Of a stretch of DNA of 64,000 nt, positions 34,199 through 43,364 are shown piece after piece. Each line of letters opens with the position of its first letter. The first letter of the stretch is position 1. The position numbers were made by a program, and so were the translations under genes. The notes beneath the pieces were generated by a model. That model searched no databases, was not told the DNA's origin, and was given only the letters and a program-made list of their open reading frames with translations. Origin of the DNA: Labyrinthula sp. Ha (Eukaryota; Sar; Bigyra; Labyrinthulida; Labyrinthulaceae); NCBI GenBank assembly GCA_015227615.1, contig JAALGZ010000013.1, forward strand, positions 1,178,001 through 1,242,000. The letters are read 5' to 3'.

Positions 34199-36808
34199 AT
34201 GAGCAACGCATCAGTTAATTTAGATATAAGCAATGACTTTTCAGACTCTGAGAAGGATACCGACAGCATTGGCTCAGAACGTGAAGTTCCAATTGTGCAA
34301 AAACAATTTGCCCTGATGAGTGAGTTGTTGACGAGCGTTACCGCGAGTCAACGAAATTTAAACGAAATAGGTAACCTTGATAACTCTGAAAACCATCTCG
34401 AGCGACAAAAAACAAAATTAGAGCATATTGCAGAGAAATATCTTGTGGATCCTAGAAAGCAAAGTAAAGTCGCAAAAGAACTCAGAGAAGAACTCGTAGC
34501 AGGTTCGTTGTCTCCAAAATTACTGGGTTCACCTAAGGCTGCCCGAATTACACGATCTAGGTCAGAAGGAGGTACTCCCTTCGAGGAAGCGTTCATAAAG
34601 ACCAGGCTCAATATTCCGGTTAAGGGGGTTGCACCTAACAATGAAAAACTGAAAGAGGCAATAATTGGGTATCACCGAAGATATATACATAATAATAAAT
34701 TTAAGGATTATATTCAAGGTTTCAAGAACTTGGATAATATATTGAATGTTTTCTTCTTTGAGTTCTTGAAGTTAAGGAGAAGCAGTTTACAATGCTCAAA
34801 GCTATGGATTTCTGCGATGAGAACACGCTTTTTATTTATTTGTGCTGTTGGTTTTTTGCTTGAGAGAAGCAGATTTGCGAAGCCAGAATATAAGGCTATG
34901 AGATTAATGGAGTTACTCGAGTACGTAAATCCCTTACGCCATTCAATAGCGAAGTGTACTCAGTTCCTGGCTACCTTCAATCTTCATTCAGATCTTCCAC
35001 CTAACGAAAATGAGGTGCTCACAAACAAGCAAAAGATGTTGAAAAGAAAAGCCGACAAGAAAAGGAGAAAGAAAGGAAAAAAGAGCAAGAGGAAGAACAA
35101 AAATATTCCTGCAAATAAGCGCGAACTGAAATTCTGGAATTGGCATTTTTTAAGGTCAAAATTTTTAACAAACTTGGGAACAAAACTTGCTGAAGAGAAC
35201 CAGAAGCTTTGTAATAAGTATAGAAACTTCTTGGTAGATGTGTACGATATGGGTCTTAGAACAAGTGATGGCTTCACCGAGCATATGAAACTGAAGGTAG
35301 AAGAAGCATCTAGAGCACTCTACTCAACTGATTTTAATTCCCAGAGAAAAAAGTATAATGAGCAAATAATTGACAGTCTTGCGATATACATTGAAACTGC
35401 TTTTGGCGAAAAGGTTAGCAGAATAAATCCTACCGAGAAGCCACTGGTTGAATACACTGAAGAGCAACTTTCTAAAGACGGCTATATTAAGTTGCGGGAA
35501 TGGTACTGGGTTTGCAGAGATACATGGGGTTTGCGCTTGGAGAGCAAAGATAAGGATCCTAAAGTTGTATCTCAGGTTAGCATGTCTTTCGATAATCTAA
35601 ATAGCTCAGTTGATGCACGTAGTAGCGTAAAAGATGTTATCCGCAAGGGTCGCGGTGTTACCCGTATTGACACATATGATGAAAAAGATATAGTTGCTCT
35701 AACAATCCTAGACCGAGCAAAACAGCACTTGATATCTCAATCCAAGAATAGTCCAAAGGTCGGAGCAGGTGATAATATGTTATACGAGTACCAGCAGGGC
35801 CTGAAATCCTTAGGACCGTTTGAGCTAATCCCTTTAAAGGAGCCGGAAAATTTTTTCGACATCCGGTATGACGAAGATAAGGAAAAAGTTTTCTACAGAT
35901 TAAAGAAGGAAATTGCGGAGTCCCTGCCAGGATTGTCTTGGGCAAAAGGCCTCGAAGGCGTTGGTAGTCCCCTTAGTAAGATTAGTATTCACAGGGGAAG
36001 TATTCCAGATGGTTCTACCAAGCAAGAGGTGCTTAAAGCTTCAAAGATACATCCTGAGGCTAGTAGTTATAGGTTTCTGTACCCTTTAGACCATGCAACT
36101 TTGAAGCTTGAGGAAACAGATTTTGAACTCTGTCAAGAATTTGTCAAACATTATAGCCCTATTCACCTAATTTTAATGAATGGGGCTTTTGCTTACTATA
36201 AAGAGGGACATTCATGTGAGAAAGATGATGACAAGAAGGATTCTCCAGTTGAAATAAATGGCATAACGCTTGGTGATGATCTCTTTTTTGATGGTCCTTA
36301 TAAAGTAAACCCAAAAGAGGTTGACATAAAACATGAAGATGCCGTTACTGCTTTACTGGAGGAGCTAGAAGATAAGAAACTAGAGCTGACGAATGTAACT
36401 TTGCCTCATCTTAAAGATGTTGGTTGCGAGAAGTTCATTTTTGTTCCCAATGACATAGTAAGCGAAAATACTCTGTATAGAAGGGTATTAATGAGTGAAG
36501 CCAATGAAGAGATAATTAGGAGTTCCTTCGAAACTTGGGAATTTAAGGGAGCTTTTGCATACTTATATCACCAGAAGGCAAAAAAGGATCTTACCGAGGA
36601 AGAAAGGAAAAAAAATCATCCAATCAGAATTTCTGATCCCAACTATTTCTCGGTGACAAGTTTCAAAAGCATTACTGCAAAGGTCAAAGAAAACAATAAC
36701 ACTCCCATTATTGAAAAATTAGACAGAATATTACGAACATTCAATCCTTTGTGGGAACAAGAACGCAACTTGAGTAGAAATGAATATAAACTAGAACTAA
36801 AAAAGTAA
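34199..36808 (+). CDS. unrecognised large protein, paralogue A (869 residues)
   Basis: One intact exon from ATG to TAA. I do not recognise the family. The N-terminal 140 residues are Ser/Glu/Lys-rich and probably disordered. Residues 171-268 form a highly conserved helical block (NVFFFEFLKLRRSSLQC, AMRTRFLFICAVGFLLER, AKCTQFLATFNLHSDLP), followed by a Lys/Arg-rich stretch at about 275-305 that may be a nuclear signal. Later landmarks are KLREWYWVCRDTWGLRLES, YEYQQGLKSLGPF, GDDLFFDGPYK (692-702) and DPNYFSVTSFKSITAK near the end. GAFAY occurs twice (662-666 and 784-788), each within a similar context, suggesting an internal duplication. Its paralogue at 50568-53201 shares the whole layout. The LFICAVGFLL segment is short for a membrane helix. 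Intact frames amid decayed repeats imply that the gene is maintained by selection. Confidence 0.9.
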   Translation: MSNASVNLDISNDFSDSEKDTDSIGSEREVPIVQKQFALMSELLTSVTASQRNLNEIGNLDNSENHLERQKTKLEHIAEKYLVDPRKQSKVAKELREELVAGSLSPKLLGSPKAARITRSRSEGGTPFEEAFIKTRLNIPVKGVAPNNEKLKEAIIGYHRRYIHNNKFKDYIQGFKNLDNILNVFFFEFLKLRRSSLQCSKLWISAMRTRFLFICAVGFLLERSRFAKPEYKAMRLMELLEYVNPLRHSIAKCTQFLATFNLHSDLPPNENEVLTNKQKMLKRKADKKRRKKGKKSKRKNKNIPANKRELKFWNWHFLRSKFLTNLGTKLAEENQKLCNKYRNFLVDVYDMGLRTSDGFTEHMKLKVEEASRALYSTDFNSQRKKYNEQIIDSLAIYIETAFGEKVSRINPTEKPLVEYTEEQLSKDGYIKLREWYWVCRDTWGLRLESKDKDPKVVSQVSMSFDNLNSSVDARSSVKDVIRKGRGVTRIDTYDEKDIVALTILDRAKQHLISQSKNSPKVGAGDNMLYEYQQGLKSLGPFELIPLKEPENFFDIRYDEDKEKVFYRLKKEIAESLPGLSWAKGLEGVGSPLSKISIHRGSIPDGSTKQEVLKASKIHPEASSYRFLYPLDHATLKLEETDFELCQEFVKHYSPIHLILMNGAFAYYKEGHSCEKDDDKKDSPVEINGITLGDDLFFDGPYKVNPKEVDIKHEDAVTALLEELEDKKLELTNVTLPHLKDVGCEKFIFVPNDIVSENTLYRRVLMSEANEEIIRSSFETWEFKGAFAYLYHQKAKKDLTEEERKKNHPIRISDPNYFSVTSFKSITAKVKENNNTPIIEKLDRILRTFNPLWEQERNLSRNEYKLELKK

Positions 36809-38084
36809 AACACTTAATGGTGTAATGAGAAAGTAAATTTTGAATATGTTTTCTTTGTTATTAGTACTCCCACCTACCACGAAGCAACACAGGCTACCAT
36901 GGACAATCAGTGTCAGGGCTTCAGTGTAGGGAAGATAAATATACAGGCCTACTGGCAGCGAAAACTGACATAAATAATTTGGAATATCTAGAACAGCTGC
37001 CAGGGCGGGTATAAAAGACTTAAGAAATGCCGGATATGACTATGTAGTTATTCTATGTAAGTGGAAACTCAGCATAAGGCTGAATATCGTCTAATTGAGC
37101 TATCATGAGCAACGGTTCAAGTTTGTCAACTATTTACTATCTTCTGAAGCCAATAAGTCCTCCTGATCGTCTTCTCTTTACCCGAGCTTCTATATTCCAA
37201 AATATCTCTCTTTTAGTGTGGAAATTTTTGATGAGCAGAAATGTTACAAAGGCGAGCAAAGGTACAAGGTTGCCTCAAACTTGGCAAGAAAACTAGGTAG
37301 TATACTGGGAATTGTAGCTAAATAGCAGAACAAAGGTTTAGAACTAGAATAAAAGAACGAAATAAGATACAAAAAGAAAGCTAAAATTATTTACAGCTAA
37401 GCAAGGGTTATTCAGGCATTAGCTTGTTTCGATATTGTAACATGATGGAGGTTGCTTCATTAGGATCCTGGAGTGAAAGAAATTTATATGCTACGTGAGA
37501 TTAACTAAATATAGTTGCTTATGTGGTATGGTACTATTATGTAGGAAGTAGCTCGAGTAATTAGGTTCCACAAAAACATTACTTTTTAACTTTTTCACTT
37601 CGTCTAAATTGTATGTCCTGAGGAAGAGAGTTATAAATTAAGAGCAGTATATGGGTCCCAATATTTAGCTTGTCGCTATTCAGCGACATCTTGGCTAACA
37701 TAACATCTATAATGGAAAAACAGGATCCTTTCCGAGTATGAAGAATACATTAGGTAACTCAGTTACTCTCGTTATTCGGGTGTTCTTAGGTCATTCGTAA
37801 GATAATTCGATCTAGTTCACGGCATTTCGCGTTGGGGATCATAAAACAAAGTACTAAAGCTGATGCATAAGATACTATGGATCTATTTAGAGTACCTATA
37901 TTCTAATAACATCTGTTGTTATCATATATAGCTCGTTTGCAGATACAGATGTGCGATTACAGTAGGTAACCAATAGAAAGAGACTACTGTAATCTTACAT
38001 ATAACCATTATGAAAAACCCTTACCATTGATATATACTGGTAGCTGAAAATAGTTAAACGTCAATTTTCCATAAAACTAGAAGC
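36809..38084. other. intergenic, nothing recognised
   Basis: About 1.3 kb after paralogue A. One 63-codon frame at 37105-37296 is not convincing. No repeats or RNA folds supported. Confidence 0.4.
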
Positions 38085-38600
38085 TTGTATGAAAGGATAC
38101 TCGAGCATTCTTTTAATATGCGACACTTAACAAAAATAGTATTAATAGTTAGCGTAGCTTATTTATTGCCAAGGACTGTCGGGGAATTCTAGTCAGGCAG
38201 TAAATTATCCAATAGCTAGCTCGAAAGAATAATACCTTGTGATTAATACATTAGGACTCTTAGCCATTAGTCAACATGGCATTTAAGTCCTAAGTCAATC
38301 ATTAAGTTATAAATAAAGCGTTTGTAAGAGAGTTGAAACATTAATCATTTTCAAAATAGTTTATGAAAACTAATAAGTTTCACTTTGAAATAAGTCTCAA
38401 TCAGTTAGCCGAATAAAAGGAATCGTTGAAGTGTATAGAAAGCAAAATAGGTTTTAATAAATAATTTAAACCTATTTAGGGCATAATAGTAGCTTAAAAC
38501 TGATGTCAACGCTTAAACCAATTTGTTGCTCTGTTTGTCTCACAAGACATTTACCAAATGCGACCACGGTAGTTTTCAACAGCTATGCAGCAACTGCAAA
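38085..38600 (+). repeat. dispersed repeat, copy 2
   Basis: The partner of 22095-22600 in the same orientation, sharing the ordered landmarks given there (GTATTAATAGTTA at 38139, TTAGCCGA at about 38406, ACGGTAGT at about 38565). Divergence is substantial and indels are frequent, so the copies are old. Confidence 0.55.
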
Positions 38601-40101
38601 GACTGTACATATTGTATAGTAACGTTCTAAAGGTCAGTTCAGAATCTAAAAAACTGAATATTGTTTGGTAAATACCTAGGGCTTCATATAAGTTATTTGA
38701 TTGAAAGGAAGAAATTGTAATTTAGAATATTGAAGAATAGTGTAGTTAATATATATTCAGATATTAAAAAAAAATTAATGTATACAGAGCGTAATTTAGT
38801 GAAAGAACTGAAGGGAATTTTGTCCAAATCCTACAGCCCGTGGATTTTAAAAGTACACCTTAAAATCTTCTTTCATGAAATATTCCTTTGCAGAGCTATA
38901 TACATCACTTCAAACATAATACCATTGCCTTATTTGCGTGTTCAAAAGGCAAATCACAGCTTCCAGTAGCCAAAAAAGAGAGGATAGAATTTCGGAAAAT
39001 TATTCAACTTCTTATATTAAGAGCTTATTTGAAATTCTAATAGAGCTTTTCTTAAAAGCTATATCGCTTACCCACACAGTTAGGACATTAGGATTGGGTT
39101 TTGATAATACTTTAGCAAGATAATATTAACTTAGGTATTCAGAGCAACACTACGTAATTTTGTACAATCATCTACCGCTGATGAAGCTAGGTCATAAGAC
39201 AAAAACAGAAAAATGGTTGGAGAATCACTTCAATTCCGTAATCTATCTTTAAAGAGAAGTAACTTTTTTATTTAATATGAAATAAAACCTATCCATAAGC
39301 ATCTTTTTGTCTTAACAGTAAAATATGATTTTAAGAACATCATCCAGAATAAACTGATATTATCGGACGCCATCATAAGACAGTAGTAAACATTGTTGAG
39401 ATACACAAATTGGTTTAAGTCAACATTCTTCGGACAACTTGAATTATGAAACATTTTGTTTTAATAATCTTGTTCCCTACCCTTCAAAATTGCGCATCTG
39501 AACTATAACTAAAAAGAAACGGAGAACATATTAGAATTAAGAAATGGTAGCAAGATTATGTAACAAAACCTAAGTATTAATTTTACCTGATAAGTAAAGG
39601 TACTCCATGTTAAGATAGAGTATTTGATAACTTCTCACCTAAGAAACTGGAAATCTTTGAAAATATATTGAAGAAAAAAATAATCGGTCATATTTAAGGA
39701 TACGTACTAGTCCCCATTATTTTCCAGTATTGCGTTATAAATTTGACACATTCTAGAGTGTAGTACCTTAAAATCCTACCTTTGTCTGGAATTATTCTCA
39801 AGTCCACCATATATAACATAAACGAACTTTTATTAAATTATATTTCATCGAATTATATCTATATACTTGTCGTTATGGACTTGTTTTTGAATAATAAACA
39901 TGTACAAAGATTTCCAGTTCCAGTCGATGTTTTCCTTTGCATCGTGCCAACGGGGCATAAAAATTTTGAAATCTCAAATTAAAGCAAAATATTTTTCGTC
40001 GCTGTCAAAAGTATCCTTTATTTTGATAAAAAATTATTACGGAAATGATATTACATTACCACATCATTTGTGAATAGCAGTTACAGTTCGTGGACTAAGA
40101 A
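38601..40101. other. intergenic, nothing recognised
   Basis: About 1.5 kb with frames of 60-79 codons that look random. The final part presumably contains the promoter of the SAP/AT-hook gene. Confidence 0.4.
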
Positions 40102-41823
40102 ATGCCAAGAGGAAGAAGGAAAGCAATAAACTCTCCTAAAACGAAGAAGACCATTAAGAAACCTCTTAAAAAATCTAATTTTGATTTTGAATTAACACAG
40201 GAAATAATTGAGCAGGAAAAAGACGTAATAGAACCTGATGACTTTTCAGATTCAGACAAAGAGAATAAAAAGTTAAAAAGTAAGAAACCTCTTTTAAGAC
40301 AAGAAGCTTGGACAAAAACACCACAGAGGAGAACTAGACGATCTAAAGCAATACTAAATACTCCTAAGCCTCAAATAAATAAAAATGATTCTGAAATAGC
40401 ACAAGTTAGTGAAATATTAGGTGAAGTTACACCAGACACGAGAAAGAAGATTCTAACAAGTGACACACAGCGTTTTACAAAACAAACCTTACTTAGTTTA
40501 TGTGAAGTATTTGGTTTAGCTACCGTTGGGAATAAAAAAATTTTGCACCATAGATTAATAGAAGCTGTTAAAGACGCTTCTGCGCCTAAATTGGAGCCAA
40601 AGGAAGTTCAAGCAAAGAATCATGTTGCTAAATCGCATTCTAATAAAGAAGCTGCCAAAGAAGAAATACTTTCAAGGAAAAAAGATTCTTCAAACAAAGG
40701 AGAAAGTTTAGGTACAATTAGTTCCCCAAGCAAAAAGGATCTTGGTTTAAATAGATTTATGCGTAGTCACGGTTCAAATGAAAAACCAGAAAAGGTTCCA
40801 AAAAAACGGGGTAGAAAACCAAAGGTTTTGTCTCCGCAAGAAAAAATAAAAACTTTACCAAAAAAGAAGGATAAGAAGCTGGAGGAAGATGATGATAATA
40901 ATACGCCACAAGTTAAGAAACAGAAAAGAAGAGGTAGAAGAAAAGCTACAACAAAAGCACTTGAAATCATTGGACAGGTAGCTGAGGATGAAAGAGGTTT
41001 AAGTCTATTCCCAAAAAAAGCAGTGGCTAGTCCAAAAAAAGAGAAGAAAAAATCTCCTCGAAAAATAAGAAAAAAAAGTGTCAAAACTCCTGAACCAGTG
41101 TCCATGCCTTTGGAAAATCCTCCTACTCTAATTCTTCCTACAATCGAAGTCACAGCTCCAGAATCACCCAAAGTGTCTGGAATGCAAAGGCTTTCTTTAA
41201 TTGCTGAAGCGGCTTCATCAAAGGTAAAAAATGCAGTAAATCCTATTGTCCGTCGAGTGAGTAATGCTACAGAAAAGCTAAGTGCGAAGAATTTGTTCTC
41301 TTCTTTTGAGAATTTAAACTCTCCTGTTTTTCTTAAGGAACTTCCATCAAGATTGAGTTTTGTTCCATTATTAAAGCAAGCAGAGAAAAAAAGAAAGTTT
41401 CCTGACAGTATGACAGATGAAATCCCTAAGAAAAAAGTTAAATTTAATCAAGAGGATCTAAACTTACAAGATATCCCATCAGCTATAATTGAGGAGAGGA
41501 AAGCCCGTGGATTTTATTTGTCACATTCTGAGGAACTCTCTGCAGCAAGGAAAAAGTTGCAGGTCTATAATGGTAAAAGAAAAAAGGTGAAGTTTGGAGA
41601 AACTGTTTCAGATACGTCGTCTAGGAGTTATAGTAAAACTCCAGTTGCGAAGAAAACAGTCAGTAGTGTAAATGTTTCTCCAAATGTTGAGACAGATCCA
41701 GGGCAGAAGGAGTTAGTTGAGCGAATAAAGAGGAAAATTGGTTTAATGAATGCAGAGGAAAGGGTTATAGCAGAAAAACTTCTTGAACAAAGGTTGGATT
41801 ATTTATTATCTACGGTTAGATAA
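40102..41823 (+). CDS. SAP and AT-hook chromatin protein with PP1-docking-like motifs
   Basis: A very basic 573-residue protein, one exon, rich in SP/TP sites. Residues 124-158 fit a SAP DNA-binding helix-turn-helix (LLSLCEVFGLATVGNKKILHHRLIEAV). Residues 235-241 form an AT-hook core (KRGRKPK), and KRRGRRKA farther on and PRGRRKA at the N-terminus are similar basic clusters. KEN at 53-55 is a candidate APC/C degron. KVKF occurs at 445-448 and again at 495-498 (KKVKFGETVSD), each matching the [RK]VxF docking motif for protein phosphatase 1. The second, followed by Gly-Glu, resembles the Ki-67/Repo-Man type. The C-terminus is helical. The composition points to a chromosome-bound protein, perhaps one regulated in mitosis. 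The functional reading is inference from short motifs. Confidence 0.85.
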   Translation: MPRGRRKAINSPKTKKTIKKPLKKSNFDFELTQEIIEQEKDVIEPDDFSDSDKENKKLKSKKPLLRQEAWTKTPQRRTRRSKAILNTPKPQINKNDSEIAQVSEILGEVTPDTRKKILTSDTQRFTKQTLLSLCEVFGLATVGNKKILHHRLIEAVKDASAPKLEPKEVQAKNHVAKSHSNKEAAKEEILSRKKDSSNKGESLGTISSPSKKDLGLNRFMRSHGSNEKPEKVPKKRGRKPKVLSPQEKIKTLPKKKDKKLEEDDDNNTPQVKKQKRRGRRKATTKALEIIGQVAEDERGLSLFPKKAVASPKKEKKKSPRKIRKKSVKTPEPVSMPLENPPTLILPTIEVTAPESPKVSGMQRLSLIAEAASSKVKNAVNPIVRRVSNATEKLSAKNLFSSFENLNSPVFLKELPSRLSFVPLLKQAEKKRKFPDSMTDEIPKKKVKFNQEDLNLQDIPSAIIEERKARGFYLSHSEELSAARKKLQVYNGKRKKVKFGETVSDTSSRSYSKTPVAKKTVSSVNVSPNVETDPGQKELVERIKRKIGLMNAEERVIAEKLLEQRLDYLLSTVR

Positions 41824-42071
41824 AGATTTCTGTTTGCTGAGGATTTGCGGCAAATTTAGTACTGGATCTTTGTTATAACTCCAAAGGATCTATATATTAA
41901 AGCTTTGAATCGTATCTACTACCTGCTGTATTTCCATTTTCATTAGTAAATTTTCCTCTGAATTAGTACAACTTATAGATAGCTAAGAAATGCTCAATAA
42001 ATAGATTCAATAACTCAGGCAAAAGGTTTTGCATTTTGGTAAAAACAATAAACTTTTCTTGTTTTGTAGCT

Positions 42072-43058
42072 TCACTGCAGTGACTCCAAGACTTCAGACA
42101 GAAGATATTTTTGATCCATGTTCATGTCATACCAGAAATTAACAGCTGCTGTGGGTTCTGTTTGTGTAACCTGATGATACCAAAGTGCGGGTAAATACAA
42201 AATTTCTCCCTTTTTCACTTCAACTTTAATAGTCCATTTTCTTACTTCCTCTTCTTCAAAATCTATGCTATCAAACCATTCCAATTCCTCATTCTCTTTT
42301 TCCACTACTTCGAAATTTTCTTCATCATTCCAAACATACTCTCCAACTGGAACTTTCTTCTTATACTTGTTCAAGATTCTCACTCCAGTAGGTGGTATTA
42401 AGTAAAATATTTTCGTTCCTTCAAGAACACAGTATAAATTTTCATAGTAGTCTTTGTGCAGTGAAGATGTTGAGCCTAAATTATCAAGAAAAAATACATG
42501 TTTACGACTATCTCCTATCCAAAAGTTAGTGGCTTCTAGGGAGTTAAATGCGTCACTTATACCAAAAGAAGGTTTAATGAGATCGTTGAGTAATAGAAAT
42601 TTAAATTCTTTTCGAAGATTGTCGTCTTGCTGAGATAAATAAGCGATTTTAGAGCTTGGTGATGTATTGTTTAAGAGGTCAAAAAAAGTTGGTAAGGTCA
42701 TTTGGGTTTCTGCGGGTTTTAAGAAGAGTTTATTTGAGTTGTGTGTTATTATAGAGTCTGCTAAACCATTTGGAGTTAGATTTACTTTTATCTTTTTATT
42801 TGCGCTAGTATGTGTTAGTAGGTCTTTAAGTTCTTCGAAATTGTTGAACTTGGAGAAAATCTTCCATTGAGCGAACTCCTTGCTTCTAATTATGCAGGGT
42901 ATGTTCAATGAAACGTATTTTTTAAGAAATTCAAAACTGGTCAGATCTTCATTATGCTTGTTTATGTTTTTTCTTTTTAACCAAAGCAAGAATGTATCTT
43001 CATAGAGATCCATAAGAAAGTAACTAGTACTTATATAATCTGATTGGTAATGCCACAT
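42072..43058 (-). CDS. JMJD7: JMJD7, JmjC-type lysyl hydroxylase
   Basis: An Fe(II)/2-oxoglutarate oxygenase. Human JMJD7 hydroxylates a lysine in the translation-associated GTPases DRG1 and DRG2. The 328-residue product aligns along its length with the animal protein. NIPCIIR matches RPCIIR, LTPNGLADSI matches VTPDGYADAV, NFWIGDSR matches NFWLGEAA, SSLHKDYYENLYCVLEG is almost identical to the human segment, and LYLPALWYHQV and AVNFWYDM close the fold. The iron ligands are His201, Asp203 and His295. ATG at 43058 is used, and Met16 is a possible alternative start nearer the usual N-terminus. An acidic insert (about residues 241-271) lies between the core strands. One exon, ending TGA. It converges on the SAP/AT-hook gene about 250 bp away. 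Confidence 0.95.
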   Translation of the reverse strand: MWHYQSDYISTSYFLMDLYEDTFLLWLKRKNINKHNEDLTSFEFLKKYVSLNIPCIIRSKEFAQWKIFSKFNNFEELKDLLTHTSANKKIKVNLTPNGLADSIITHNSNKLFLKPAETQMTLPTFFDLLNNTSPSSKIAYLSQQDDNLRKEFKFLLLNDLIKPSFGISDAFNSLEATNFWIGDSRKHVFFLDNLGSTSSLHKDYYENLYCVLEGTKIFYLIPPTGVRILNKYKKKVPVGEYVWNDEENFEVVEKENEELEWFDSIDFEEEEVRKWTIKVEVKKGEILYLPALWYHQVTQTEPTAAVNFWYDMNMDQKYLLSEVLESLQ

Positions 43059-43293
43059 TGTTTTATGTAAAAGAAATATGAAATAGCAGGGAACATATCT
43101 TCCTCAAGTTCGACTTGGTATTAAGCTTTTCACCCGCATACTTCCAACCTGGATGAGTTTTTTATTATTTAAATTTAATTTAAAATAAGACTCTGTGAAA
43201 AAAATCGTATAGAATTCTTTTCTTAGAAGGTTAGTTATCACGTTCTTCACACATTGCACGGTTGTGTCTGATGAATTATAGTTTAATGTTTGA

Positions 43294-43364
43294 TATATAG
43301 AAAGGTTAAGTTAAGAGTTTAGAGAATTATTAAGACAGAAATAAAAAAAAATTTAAGTGAATCT
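43294..43364 (+). repeat. left end repeat of the Gypsy fossil (LTR remnant)
   Basis: TATATAGAAAGGTTAAGTTA and, 38 bases later, TTAAGTGAATCT. The same two blocks recur, closer together, at 50404-50439. They look like remains of LTRs that have diverged by substitution and indels. Confidence 0.5.

Noticed and set aside
34199-36808. Paralogue A as an SPX/EXS phosphate transporter or other membrane protein
   Set aside because: No multi-helix hydrophobic region is present; the one hydrophobic segment is short and flanked by conserved charged residues.
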